Part shown: in pieces, positions 8,011 to 17,217 of the stretch
Numbering within the stretch: the first letter of the stretch is position 1
How the letters are laid out: the number at the start of each line of letters is the position of its first letter
Assembly (NCBI GenBank): GCA_002402635.1
Contig: DHGE01000028.1
Coordinates: forward strand, 1-34,706
DNA length: 34,706 bases
Source: Deferribacterales bacterium UBA4806
GTDB lineage: Bacteria > Chrysiogenota > Deferribacteres > Deferribacterales > UBA228
Direction: 5' to 3'
Notes under the pieces: generated by a model
What the model saw: the letters and a program-made list of their open reading frames with translations, nothing else
What the model was told of the DNA's origin: nothing
Databases searched by the model: none
Program-made: the position numbers and the translations under genes

Positions 8011-11000
8011 TTAGCAATTTTTTAATTCTTCAAGATGTTTATACAGTTTATATCTTTTCTTAACGTTCTTTTCTGCCTCATCAGCTAACATTTTAGCTCT
8101 TTCTGGGAACATTTTCATAACTGCCCTGAATCTGTTTTCTGATTTCATAAAATCAATTACACTCATTTCAGGCTCTTTAGAATCCACCTTTAAAGGATTT
8201 TTACCCTCTTTAGTCAAATCTGGATTATATCTGTAAAGTATGTTATAGCCACATTTAATTGCATTTCTCTGTTGTTCTACGCCCTTTGACATATCAATAC
8301 CGTGCGCAATGCAGTGTGAATCAGCAATAATAAGTGACGGACCGTTGTATCTCTCAGCTTCAATGAATGTTTTTATACAGTGTGCAGGGTTAGATAGTGT
8401 CACATGAGCAACATATACATGTTTATAAGTCATAGCCATAAGTCCCATATCTTTTTTGTCTGTATCTTTGCCGGCATAGGCAAATTTAGCAAAAGAACCT
8501 AGCGTTGTTGACTTTGAAGCTTGCCCACCAGTGTTAGAATATACTTCTGTATCAAGAACTAGTATATTCACATTTTCCTTTTGAGCAAGTACATGGTCTA
8601 AACCGCCATAGCCAATGTCATAAGCCCAGCCGTCGCCACCTAAGATCCATACGGACATCGGAATAAGGTAATCTGCTAAGTGGTATAATCTTTTTGCTTC
8701 AGGATTTTCTAACCCACTTAATATATCCTTTAATTTTACTACGCGATTCCTTTGCTCTTCAACTTCAACTTGATTAGTTGGTTTTGCACTGATTAATGCT
8801 TCTACAAATTCTGCCTTTAAAGAATCTCTCAATTTTTCTAACAGCTTAATTGCCTGCCCTTTAAATGAGTCAACGGCTAATCTCATACCGTATCCAAATT
8901 CGGCATTATCTTCAAAGAGAGAATTTGACCAGACAGGTCCTCTTCCATCAGCTCTTTTTGTATAAGGAGTTGTCGGCAGGTTCCCACCATAAATTGAAGA
9001 ACATCCAGTTGCATTACCAATTATTGCTCTATCGCCAAATAGTTGGACAAGAAGTCTGACATATGGTGTTTCCCCACAACCTGCACAGGCTCCTGAAAAT
9101 TCAAAGAGGTGCGGAGCAAGTTGAGAACCTTTAATTGTTTCCTTATTATATTTATTAAAGGGAAGCTCTGGCAATTTCAAAAAGAAGTCAAAATTTTCTG
9201 CCTCCTTTTCTCTTAGTGGTTGTTGAGGCATCATATTTATAGCTTTTTTCTCAGGATCAGCCTTACTCTTTGCAGGGCAATTAAATACGCAGGCACCACA
9301 CCCTGTACAGTCTTCAATTGCAACTTGTATGGTAAACTTCATACCACTATATTCCTTACCTTTTGCATCAGTATGTTTAAAAGTTGAAGGTGCATTCTTT
9401 AAATATTCTGAATCATAAATTTTCATACGAATTGTTGCATGTGGGCATACAAAGGAGCATATACCACACTGAATACATACCTCTGGATCCCATACAGGGC
9501 TTTGTAGTGCAATATTTCTTTTTTCGTATTTTGCGGTTCCCGTTGGGAAGGTACCATCAACTGGTAAGTGTGATACAGGTACATCATCACCTTCGTTTGA
9601 AATCATCTTACATACTGTTTCTTTAATAAATTCATCGGCATCCACTGGAATTGAGCATTTATTCATAGGGATATTACTTGTTACTTTTTCTGTAACTGTT
9701 ACTGTATATAATTCATTAATAGCATCATCAACGGCCTGTATATTCATATTAACAATCTTTTCACCATATCTGCCGTATGTTTTCTTTATTGTATTTTTAA
9801 TTGCATTAACGGCCTCATTGAAATCAATGATATTTGAGATTTTAAAGAAAGCCGTTTGCAATATAACATTAATACGTGGTCCCAAACCAATTCTCTCAGC
9901 AATTTCACTGGCATTAATAACATACATTTTAGCATTCTTTTTTATTAATTGCTCCTGCACAGTGGAAGGTAGTTTATCCCATACTTCATCTTTACTATAC
10001 ATAGAATTCAGTAAAAAAGTGCCCCCATTTTTTAATGGCTTTAAGAGTTCGTATTTTTCTAAGAATGCAAAGTTGTGGCATGCAATGAAATCTGCTTTTT
10101 GTATTAAATATGAACTCCTGATTTCCTTTTTACCGAATCTTAAGTGAGAGGTTGTTAGAGAACCCGCTTTTTTAGAATCATAAACAAAATATGCTTGTAC
10201 ATAGTTATCTGTCAACTCACCTATAATTTTGGCTGAATTTTTATTAGCCCCTACTGTCCCGTCAGAGCCTAAACCGTAAAACATTGCATTGTATATGCCG
10301 TCTTGAGGTGTTAACCACTCAGGATCATAGGGAAGGCTTCTCATAGTTACATCATCATTAATACCAACAGAAAAATTATTTATAGGACTCTCTTTGTCTA
10401 AATTATCAAAGGTGGCCTTTACCATAGCAGGCGTGAAATCTTTAGAACCGAGTCCGTATCTACCACCTACAATTATAGGATATCCTTCAAAATGAAATAG
10501 CCCTTTTTGCATGGCCTCACCGATTGCTGTTCTTATATCCAAATACAAGGGTTCTCCTAAGGATCCTGGTTCTTTTGTTCTGTCCAACACAGCAATTTTT
10601 TTAACAGTTTTTGGTAATTTTTTTACAAAAGCCTCTAATGGGAATGGTCTAAATAATTTCAAATTTAGGAGGCCTACTTTCTCACCAGATTTAGTCATAT
10701 ATTCAACTGTCTCATGTGCTACGTCAGCACCTGAACCCATTATAATGAGGACTTTTTCTGCATCATCTCTTCCCACATAATCAACTAAACTGTACTTTCT
10801 ACCCACAACATTATAAAAATTATCCATATTTTTCTGTAAAATCGCAGGAAAATTATCATAAAATTTATTAACAGCTTCTCTACCCTGAAAATAGACATCA
10901 GGATTTTGAGCTGTTCCTTTTATTGTTGGTTTTTCAGGGTTTAGTGCCCTTTTTCTGTGTTCAAAAATGAGATCATTATTAATAAGTTTTTTCATATCAT

Positions 11001-11568
11001 CAAAGCTGATCTGGGCAACCTTTCTTATTTCATGTGAAGTTCTGAAGCCATCAAAAAAGTGTAGTATTGGGACACGTGATTCTAATGTAGCCATTTGTGC
11101 AATGAGAGCAAAATCCATGACCTCTTGAGGATTTGATGATGCTAGCATTGCCCAGCCAGTGGCTCTGCAAGCCATAACATCTGAATGATCTCCGAATATG
11201 GATAGTGCGTGGGTAGCTAAAGCTCTTGCACTAACATGAAAAACTGTGGGTGTAAGTTCTCCAGCAATCTTGTACATGTTAGGTATCATGAGGAGCAAAC
11301 CCTGTGATGCAGTAAATGTAGTGGTTAAAGCTCCTGTAGTTAAAGCCCCGTGGCAAGTGCCAGCAGCTCCACCTTCAGATTGTAATTCTACAACCTTGGG
11401 AATTTCTCCCCATATATTTTTTTCTCCCTTTGCACTTTTTTCATCTGCAATCTCACCCATCACAGACGAAGGAGTAATAGGATAAATGGCTATTACTTCA
11501 TTTGTGGCATGTGCCGTGTAAGCTGCAGCAGTGTTGCCATCGATTGTAACAAATTTTTTATCAGACAT
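8011..11568 (-). CDS. nifJ: Pyruvate:ferredoxin (flavodoxin) oxidoreductase, single-chain
   Basis: 1185 residues, the normal size of the homodimeric fused enzyme, which converts pyruvate and CoA to acetyl-CoA, CO2 and reduced ferredoxin in the cytoplasm. The N-terminal domain begins KKFVTIDGNTAAAYTAHATNEVIAIYPITPSS. The ferredoxin domain has CIQCGICSFVCP near 697-708 and CTGCGACVFNCP near 750-761 (two [4Fe-4S] clusters). The TPP domain has CAGCGETPY near 827, NATGCSSIYGG, GGDGWAYDIGYGGLDH and EVYSNTGGQASKST; the late cysteine in KCGYNILY near 1106 should complete the third cluster. GGAGGT precedes ATG. It is transcribed alone, between the promoter at 11638-11666 and the terminator at 7956-7985. 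The enzyme points to anaerobic central metabolism. Confidence 0.97.
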   Translation of the reverse strand: MSDKKFVTIDGNTAAAYTAHATNEVIAIYPITPSSVMGEIADEKSAKGEKNIWGEIPKVVELQSEGGAAGTCHGALTTGALTTTFTASQGLLLMIPNMYKIAGELTPTVFHVSARALATHALSIFGDHSDVMACRATGWAMLASSNPQEVMDFALIAQMATLESRVPILHFFDGFRTSHEIRKVAQISFDDMKKLINNDLIFEHRKRALNPEKPTIKGTAQNPDVYFQGREAVNKFYDNFPAILQKNMDNFYNVVGRKYSLVDYVGRDDAEKVLIIMGSGADVAHETVEYMTKSGEKVGLLNLKLFRPFPLEAFVKKLPKTVKKIAVLDRTKEPGSLGEPLYLDIRTAIGEAMQKGLFHFEGYPIIVGGRYGLGSKDFTPAMVKATFDNLDKESPINNFSVGINDDVTMRSLPYDPEWLTPQDGIYNAMFYGLGSDGTVGANKNSAKIIGELTDNYVQAYFVYDSKKAGSLTTSHLRFGKKEIRSSYLIQKADFIACHNFAFLEKYELLKPLKNGGTFLLNSMYSKDEVWDKLPSTVQEQLIKKNAKMYVINASEIAERIGLGPRINVILQTAFFKISNIIDFNEAVNAIKNTIKKTYGRYGEKIVNMNIQAVDDAINELYTVTVTEKVTSNIPMNKCSIPVDADEFIKETVCKMISNEGDDVPVSHLPVDGTFPTGTAKYEKRNIALQSPVWDPEVCIQCGICSFVCPHATIRMKIYDSEYLKNAPSTFKHTDAKGKEYSGMKFTIQVAIEDCTGCGACVFNCPAKSKADPEKKAINMMPQQPLREKEAENFDFFLKLPELPFNKYNKETIKGSQLAPHLFEFSGACAGCGETPYVRLLVQLFGDRAIIGNATGCSSIYGGNLPTTPYTKRADGRGPVWSNSLFEDNAEFGYGMRLAVDSFKGQAIKLLEKLRDSLKAEFVEALISAKPTNQVEVEEQRNRVVKLKDILSGLENPEAKRLYHLADYLIPMSVWILGGDGWAYDIGYGGLDHVLAQKENVNILVLDTEVYSNTGGQASKSTTLGSFAKFAYAGKDTDKKDMGLMAMTYKHVYVAHVTLSNPAHCIKTFIEAERYNGPSLIIADSHCIAHGIDMSKGVEQQRNAIKCGYNILYRYNPDLTKEGKNPLKVDSKEPEMSVIDFMKSENRFRAVMKMFPERAKMLADEAEKNVKKRYKLYKHLEELKNC

Positions 11569-11637
11569 ATTACCTCCATGAAAAAATTATATTTTTTAAG
11601 GACAAACTATCTATAAAATAAATTTTTTTTATTAGTT

Positions 11638-11666
11638 TTTATAACATTCTAACTAATGATAGTCAA
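11638..11666 (-). promoter_or_regulatory. nifJ promoter
   Basis: On the minus strand, TTGACT (11661-11666), a 17-base spacer and TATAAA (11638-11643) form a strong sigma-70-type promoter, leaving a leader of about 60 bases before the nifJ start. Confidence 0.7.
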
Positions 11667-11737
11667 TAGGTATGGAATGATAAAAAATAAAAATGAAAAA
11701 CATAAAAGAAATAATTTAAGCTATAGCATGATTTTGC

Positions 11738-11777
11738 TTGACAACATAATATTTGTTAGATATTTACTATATATAGT
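11738..11777 (+). promoter_or_regulatory. Possible promoter and operator of the 11839 gene
   Basis: TTGACA at 11738-11743 is followed after 17 bases by TATTTA (11761-11766), a weak -10. A perfect 12-bp palindrome ACTATATATAGT (11766-11777) sits over the expected transcription start and could be an operator. The -35 is good, the -10 poor. Confidence 0.4.
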
Positions 11778-11838
11778 AGTATATTATATGTTAAGTTGTG
11801 TAATGTAAGTAAACAATAAATAGTGAGGAGGTTTTAAA

Positions 11839-13632
11839 ATGAGACATGTAAGTATGAAGTTTTTTGCCTTGCCAGTGATTATGTTTTTTTTGCTGGCAAT
11901 GACTAGTTTTTCAGTAGCAACAAGCTATGCCGCAAATGTTAAAGGTGGCGTAGGGATTCTACCTGTAAATGTTCAGAGTATTAGTGCAGCTGATGCTGCA
12001 AAAATGATTCTGTCAAATGACGCAGTGGTAGTGGATTTAAGAGACCCTTACACTCATACTCTATTCAACGTTAGTGATGAGACTACAAATGTAGGTGTCA
12101 TGGGCTTGATAAGCCAGCTTCTTGAAGGCAACTACAACGGTATGCCTGTTGTCGGTATTGTTGATGAGGCAGCTGAAGGCTCCGTACGTCAGCTATTGAA
12201 TGCATTTTCATCAATGCTTGGTGGAGCACAATTATTCTTAACACAGTTAAATCCTCGCAATGTTCAGGATTTTGAAAAAGCAGGTCTTTTTGTGAACACC
12301 TTTGAAAATATAAGTTTTGAAGAGTTGCCTGGCTACGCAGCATTAACAAAATCTATAGCACAGGAAGCGTCTCTGGCTGAAGTACAGGCCGCATTGGATA
12401 ATGCACTAAAGAATACAACGCCTTCAAATGTTGCTGCCCTTGATCAAGCAATATTTGATGCTTATGTAAGTGGAACATTGCCTTTTCAAACTTATGCTGA
12501 AATGGCAGCAGCAGTTAGCGGCTTTGCTGATAAGAATGATTTACCTGGTGCATTGAATCAGATACAAGCAATATTAGGTCGTGCTGCAACGCCACCTGTT
12601 ACACCAGCTCCAGGTGCTCCAGCTCCAGCACCACTTCCTGGTGAAGGTGCTATTGCTCCAGCTCCAGTACCAGTTCCTGGTGAATTAACTCCACCAGCTG
12701 CTCCAACTCCTGTTCCAGCACCTGTGGAGGAAGAAGTTGTTCCACCAGCACCTACACCTACTCCTGCCCCAGCATCAACAGCACCAATAACAATGAATGA
12801 TGTTCTAAGGGCTTTAAATGACGCCTTAGCAAATGCAAACGAGCAAAATCTTGCAGCTTTAAATGATGCTTTAGATAGAGCTCATGATGCTGGACTAATT
12901 TCAGATGTTGTATATAATCAGGCTCTCCAGCTTTTAGATGGTCTAACTGGAACTTCAGGTGCTATACAGGCTTCTGTTAACGAGATATTGCAAACACTAC
13001 AACAGATTCAAGTGGCCCTTTTAGGTCTATCTACTCCTGAAGAAACTGGTGTAGTTCCACCAGTAACTCCTATAGTTCCTGGAGTAAGTGAAGAGTGTTT
13101 TAATGCAGTATATTCGATTGTTTCACAATATCCAGATCTTGAAAATGTTGATCTTGAGGCAATGGTAAGAGGCGTAATTCCACAATCTGAAGAGTGTAAC
13201 TTGGTAGATTTAGTGGCACAAGTTAATAGCCGCATTGCGCCCATATACAGAGATAATATACCATCAGGTCTCTTTGCCGCATTTACTCAATTCGATGATA
13301 GACGTGAATGGACATATGATAAGGCTATGGATAATGGTTTAAGACAGGCTGCTGTCGATTCTGGACAGATGACTGATAGACAAGCAAGTGTAGATAGAAT
13401 GATTGATGCAATGATTAGAAATGTAGATATACATGGCTATCCTTTCCCAACTAAGGCACTGATTGAAAGATCACAACCCTTAGATTTTCCATTATTCCCA
13501 AGATGGGTAGGAAAATATATAGAAGCTCCAATTTTGGATACCCTAATAAGAGTTCTAAAAGGTAAAGAAAATCCTGTTGATGCAATAGGTAATTCTCTCA
13601 ATGATATTTGGACGAGAGGAGTTAATTATTAA
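11839..13632 (+). CDS. Secreted protein with degenerate rhodanese-like domain and Pro/Ala linker
   Basis: 597 residues. The signal peptide is about 1-31 (VATSYAA cleavage region). Residues about 47-160 follow the rhodanese layout: SAADAAKMILSNDAVVVDLRDP, then MPVVGIVDEAAEGSVRQLL where the active-site loop should be, then FEKAGLFV like the closing 'W..aGlPv'. The catalytic Cys is missing (VDEAAEG), so a sulfurtransferase reaction is unlikely. A helical module (about 180-247), a low-complexity Pro/Ala/Val/Thr linker (about 250-315), and a second similar helical module (about 316-375, NVAALDQAIFDAY versus NLAALNDALDRAH) follow. The C-terminal domain has two Cys (ECFNAV, EECNLV) that could form a disulfide. 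GAGGAGG lies 7 bases before ATG; a strong terminator follows. Function unknown; periplasm or cell surface. Confidence 0.8.
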   Translation: MRHVSMKFFALPVIMFFLLAMTSFSVATSYAANVKGGVGILPVNVQSISAADAAKMILSNDAVVVDLRDPYTHTLFNVSDETTNVGVMGLISQLLEGNYNGMPVVGIVDEAAEGSVRQLLNAFSSMLGGAQLFLTQLNPRNVQDFEKAGLFVNTFENISFEELPGYAALTKSIAQEASLAEVQAALDNALKNTTPSNVAALDQAIFDAYVSGTLPFQTYAEMAAAVSGFADKNDLPGALNQIQAILGRAATPPVTPAPGAPAPAPLPGEGAIAPAPVPVPGELTPPAAPTPVPAPVEEEVVPPAPTPTPAPASTAPITMNDVLRALNDALANANEQNLAALNDALDRAHDAGLISDVVYNQALQLLDGLTGTSGAIQASVNEILQTLQQIQVALLGLSTPEETGVVPPVTPIVPGVSEECFNAVYSIVSQYPDLENVDLEAMVRGVIPQSEECNLVDLVAQVNSRIAPIYRDNIPSGLFAAFTQFDDRREWTYDKAMDNGLRQAAVDSGQMTDRQASVDRMIDAMIRNVDIHGYPFPTKALIERSQPLDFPLFPRWVGKYIEAPILDTLIRVLKGKENPVDAIGNSLNDIWTRGVNY

Positions 13633-13943
13633 TCAATCAAACTACTGAGTAATAAATATATGGGGTACAAAGGTAACTTTGTACCCCACTGTTTTTATAT
13701 AATTTGGTAGCTTCATGTTTTTTTATGATAACGTCGATTTTTTCAATTTTTATTCTTTTTTATTGTTTAAAATTCAAAACCATCATCTTTTTTAGGAATA
13801 AATGAAAAGTATTTAATTAATTCTTGAAAATTAATTTGAATGCATATATTATACAAATCCTATAAATTAACTTTTATATAAAACTAAGTGGTGAAATATT
13901 TATCTATTCTAAGGGTACAAAATAAAATACTTTGAGAGGAATA
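13633..13943. other. Intergenic region before the efflux operon
   Basis: The first 60 bases hold the terminator of the secreted-protein gene. The rest is very AT-rich and carries no ORF. The promoter of the tolC-like gene should lie here, but I find no hexamer pair better than chance in such AT-rich DNA. Confidence 0.5.
13662..13696 (+). terminator. Rho-independent terminator of the 11839 gene
   Basis: GGGGTACAAAG, GTAA, CTTTGTACCCC: a perfect 11-bp stem with a tetraloop, then ACTGTTTTT, starting 29 bases after the stop codon. Confidence 0.9.
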
Positions 13944-15251
13944 ATGTATTTAGATTACTTAAAAAGCTTTTTAAAATACATGCTGATAATATCAATTTTT
14001 ATTTTTTCAAATTTAAATATTAACACAACACCAGTATTTTCTTTAACAATTGATGAAGCTATAAAGATGGCTCATGAATACTACCCCGTCTTGCAATCAA
14101 GATTAAAACAGAGTAAGCAGGCAAAGGACTTATATATATCAAGTTATGACCCATATTTTCCAACGATCTCAATAGGCTATAGCTATAGAAATGCATTTGA
14201 CACAACACTACACAATATCACATATAATAAAATATGGGATACCCAATACAGTGCCTATGTTGGCGCTTCATATAGATTATTTGATGGTGGCTTTAGAAGA
14301 AGCAAAACAAAAGAGGCCTATCATGCATACAAGCAAACAGAAAATGATGTAGATATTACAGAAAATGATCTAACCTTTAATGTTAAACAAGCTTTCTATT
14401 CAGCTATGGCTGCTGAAAGAGTGTATAAGGTAGCAAGAATAACAGAGGAAATTGCTCAAAGGAATTTTGATTTAGCAAAGGCTAGAAGACAAGAAGGTGT
14501 AGCAAAACTTTCTGATGTGACTCAGGCCCAGGTGAGACTAACTCAGTCAAAAATGGATACTATTTCAGCACAAAAAGATATGGAAAAAGCATTTAGTAAC
14601 TTAAATAGCCTTATTGGCCTTCCTTTAAGCGATAATTACACGTTAGATGCCGAATTTCAAACGGAAATGATGCAATACGAAATACCAGAGTTGCAAGATG
14701 TTGCATTAAAAAGACGGGCAGAAGTTGATAAACAATTGCATGAATTAGAATTTACAAAGCAGACTATAAAAGAACAAAAGAGTAACTTCTGGCCAAAGAT
14801 AGATTTTCAAATTTACTATAACTGGTATGACAGGGATTCACATCTTGATGAGCATGAAGCGGTACTTATGACAGGTGCCACATTTAATATCTTTGATGGC
14901 TTAGGTCGTTATTACAGAGTATCTGCTCAGAAAGAAGCTCTTTTTGCATCTCAGAAAAATTTGCTTGAGGCAAAAAGGAATATAAAATTAGAAGTAAATA
15001 ATGCTTACAAAGACATTGAGCGTTCCTATGCTAATTACAGGACAGCCCTCAGTCTTGTGAATGAGGGACAGGTTAACTATGATCAGGCTTTTAATGAGTA
15101 TAAAGTTGGTAAAGGCGATATAATAGCATTGTTGCAAGCAGAAGTTAATCTTGCCAGAAGTAGGATTACTTTAATACAACAAAAAATGAATTATAATATA
15201 GCTTTAAGTTCCTTAGAAAGAGCCTTAAATAAAAATGAATTTAACAATTAA
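13944..15251 (+). CDS. TolC-family outer-membrane efflux protein
   Basis: 435 residues. ATG at 13944 is preferred over the TTG 12 bases upstream because GAGAGGA directly precedes it. The signal peptide is about 1-34 (hydrophobic IISIFIFSNL, ending PVFS), then LTIDEAIKMAHEYYPVLQSR, the typical first OEP helix. The protein has the TolC internal duplication: two halves each with long amphipathic helices (QAKDLYISSYDPYFPTISIGYSY near 65-88; EQKSNFWPKIDFQIYYNWY in the second half) and paired DGG/FDGLGR turns (YRLFDGGFRRS, FNIFDGLGRYYR). It would form the trimeric channel for the pump encoded by the four following genes; the gap to the adaptor gene is 12 bases. Confidence 0.92.
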   Translation: MYLDYLKSFLKYMLIISIFIFSNLNINTTPVFSLTIDEAIKMAHEYYPVLQSRLKQSKQAKDLYISSYDPYFPTISIGYSYRNAFDTTLHNITYNKIWDTQYSAYVGASYRLFDGGFRRSKTKEAYHAYKQTENDVDITENDLTFNVKQAFYSAMAAERVYKVARITEEIAQRNFDLAKARRQEGVAKLSDVTQAQVRLTQSKMDTISAQKDMEKAFSNLNSLIGLPLSDNYTLDAEFQTEMMQYEIPELQDVALKRRAEVDKQLHELEFTKQTIKEQKSNFWPKIDFQIYYNWYDRDSHLDEHEAVLMTGATFNIFDGLGRYYRVSAQKEALFASQKNLLEAKRNIKLEVNNAYKDIERSYANYRTALSLVNEGQVNYDQAFNEYKVGKGDIIALLQAEVNLARSRITLIQQKMNYNIALSSLERALNKNEFNN

Positions 15252-15263
15252 AGTAGGTAAATT

Positions 15264-16499
15264 ATGACTTATGATCTTTTACAAAAGTACATGACGAAAA
15301 GAAATTTAATTATAGCTTCAGCCCTGATCATAATAATCGTTTTGGTTATTATTTTTGCAGGCAATTCTAACAATGCAAAGATTGAGGAAGTGGCAACAGC
15401 AAAATATGGTGTACTAACATCCTTTGTTGAAGAAACTGGTGTTGTTAAAACACAAGTGGGAGCAGCTGTTAATGTTGGGACTCGTGCTTCAGGCACTCTT
15501 TTAGAGCTTCCAAGCAAAGTTGGAGATTATGTAAAAAAGGGAGACCTCCTTGCATTAATAGACGACAGAGATCTGCAGGCAAATTTAGAAAGTGCAAAGG
15601 CCACCCTTAATAGGCTTAAAACAGAACTAGAAATGATAGATCGAACATATCCTCTGCAAATCAAACAGATGCAAGCACGAATTAATGCAACAAAATCAAC
15701 CTATGACTATGCATTAAAAAATTATGAAAGAGAAAAGGTTTTACTTTCTAAAGATTTTACAACGCAAGACAGTGTTGATAGAGCAAAAAGGGAGAGTGAT
15801 GTCTCTTTTGCCGATTATGAAATGTCAAAGGCAGAGCTTGAGAGATTAAGAGCTGAATTTAAAGAACGGAGAGCTGCAAGTCTTGCAAGCATAAAAGCTC
15901 AGGAAGAACAGATTAAGGCAGTTGAAATCGCAATTTCCTTTACAAAAATATATGCTCCAATATCAGGGTATGTTGCACAGGTCATAAAGCAGGAAGGTGA
16001 GACGGTAGTAGCCCAGCTCAATGCAGAAAATCTTATAACTCTCATGGATCCATCAAAATTAGAAGTTCAACTACTTGTTGATGAAACAGATATCACAGAA
16101 GTTCACGAAGGAAGCATTGTAAGGTACTATGTAGGGGCTCTTCCTAATCGTTGGTTTGAAAGTAAAATTAAGGCAATATGGCCTCAGCCGATAAGCACAG
16201 GAAATATTGTTTACTATGTTGCAATAGTAACCGTTCCATCTGAAGATGCTGCAATAGTTAAACCTAATATGACAGTTCATGCAAGAATAATTACAGGCGT
16301 GAAACCCAATGCCTTAGTAATTCCTATAGAGGCACTGAAGTTTGTTGATGGGAAAACGGTAGTTTATAAAGTTGTAAAGAATAAATTAGAGAAAGTAGAA
16401 GTAAAAACAGGTTTAAAAGGCGATAAGGAAATAGAAATATTAGAAGGAATTCAGGAAGGAGATCAGGTGGCAGTAAAATTTGAATTTCTTGATAGTTAA
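15264..16499 (+). CDS. MacA-like periplasmic adaptor (membrane fusion protein)
   Basis: 411 residues. A single N-terminal membrane anchor (about 14-33, IIASALIIIIVLVIIFAG) has no lipobox. Then come a biotinyl-lipoyl half (GTLLELPSKVGDYVKKGDLLALIDDRDL), a long coiled-coil hairpin (about 110-220, rich in Lys, Glu and Arg), the second lipoyl half (IYAPISGYVAQVIKQEGETV), a beta-barrel, and a membrane-proximal domain ending EILEGIQEGDQVAV. This is the HlyD/MacA order. It bridges the TolC-like channel and the ABC transporter encoded on either side. 14 bases separate it from the ATPase gene, so one transcript is expected. Confidence 0.92.
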   Translation: MTYDLLQKYMTKRNLIIASALIIIIVLVIIFAGNSNNAKIEEVATAKYGVLTSFVEETGVVKTQVGAAVNVGTRASGTLLELPSKVGDYVKKGDLLALIDDRDLQANLESAKATLNRLKTELEMIDRTYPLQIKQMQARINATKSTYDYALKNYEREKVLLSKDFTTQDSVDRAKRESDVSFADYEMSKAELERLRAEFKERRAASLASIKAQEEQIKAVEIAISFTKIYAPISGYVAQVIKQEGETVVAQLNAENLITLMDPSKLEVQLLVDETDITEVHEGSIVRYYVGALPNRWFESKIKAIWPQPISTGNIVYYVAIVTVPSEDAAIVKPNMTVHARIITGVKPNALVIPIEALKFVDGKTVVYKVVKNKLEKVEVKTGLKGDKEIEILEGIQEGDQVAVKFEFLDS

Positions 16500-16513
16500 T
16501 ACTGTATAATAAA

Positions 16514-17191
16514 ATGACCAAAAATACATTAATTACATTAAAAAATATTAAAAAAACCTATTTTCTTGGTGAAAAAAGAATTGAAGCGCTAAAAGGTGTT
16601 AATCTTAATATTGAAAGGGGTGATTTTATATCAATAATGGGTGTCTCCGGTTCTGGTAAAAGCACCCTATTGTATGTAATAGGCCTCATGGATGATTTGA
16701 CTGATGGCGAATATATTTTTATGGACAGAGATGTAAAAAGTTTAACCGTAGAAGATTTTGCAGAGATAAGAAGCTCTCACATTGGCTTTGTTTTTCAACA
16801 GTTTCATCTAGTAGATTATTTGAGTGCCTTAGAGAATGTACTTCTTCCTCTACTCTACTCAAGAAAAGAAATAATAGATCCCTTTGCCCATGGCAAAGCT
16901 CTAATGGACAGAGTGGGCCTTGCCAATTATTATGACAATAAGCCTTCAGAATTATCTGGTGGTGAACAGCAAAGAGTTGCTATTGCAAGGGCCTTAGTAA
17001 ACAATCCTGAGATTATATTAGCAGATGAGCCTACAGGGCAGCTTGATTTAGAAACTTCAAAAGAAATTATGAACATATTTTGTGCTCTTAATGAAGAAGG
17101 CAAAACAATTATAATGGTAACACACGATCCAGAGATGTCAGCCTATTCAAAAAAGGTCATTACTATTCGAGATGGCATTTTTGTTAATTAG
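16514..17191 (+). CDS. MacB/LolD-type ABC transporter ATPase
   Basis: 225 residues, a single nucleotide-binding domain. Walker A is GVSGSGKST (about 43-51), Q-loop FVFQQFHLVDYLSALENV, signature LSGGEQQRVAIARAL, Walker B IILADEPTG, H-loop VTHDPEM. The QLDLETS D-loop and the subfamily motifs are those of MacB/LolD/FtsE-like ATPases. It powers the two FtsX-type permeases downstream. In E. coli MacB the ATPase and permease are fused; here they are separate chains. Confidence 0.95.
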   Translation: MTKNTLITLKNIKKTYFLGEKRIEALKGVNLNIERGDFISIMGVSGSGKSTLLYVIGLMDDLTDGEYIFMDRDVKSLTVEDFAEIRSSHIGFVFQQFHLVDYLSALENVLLPLLYSRKEIIDPFAHGKALMDRVGLANYYDNKPSELSGGEQQRVAIARALVNNPEIILADEPTGQLDLETSKEIMNIFCALNEEGKTIIMVTHDPEMSAYSKKVITIRDGIFVN

Positions 17192-17217
17192 AAAAGGGCT
17201 TGTAGGCTTATTACAAA

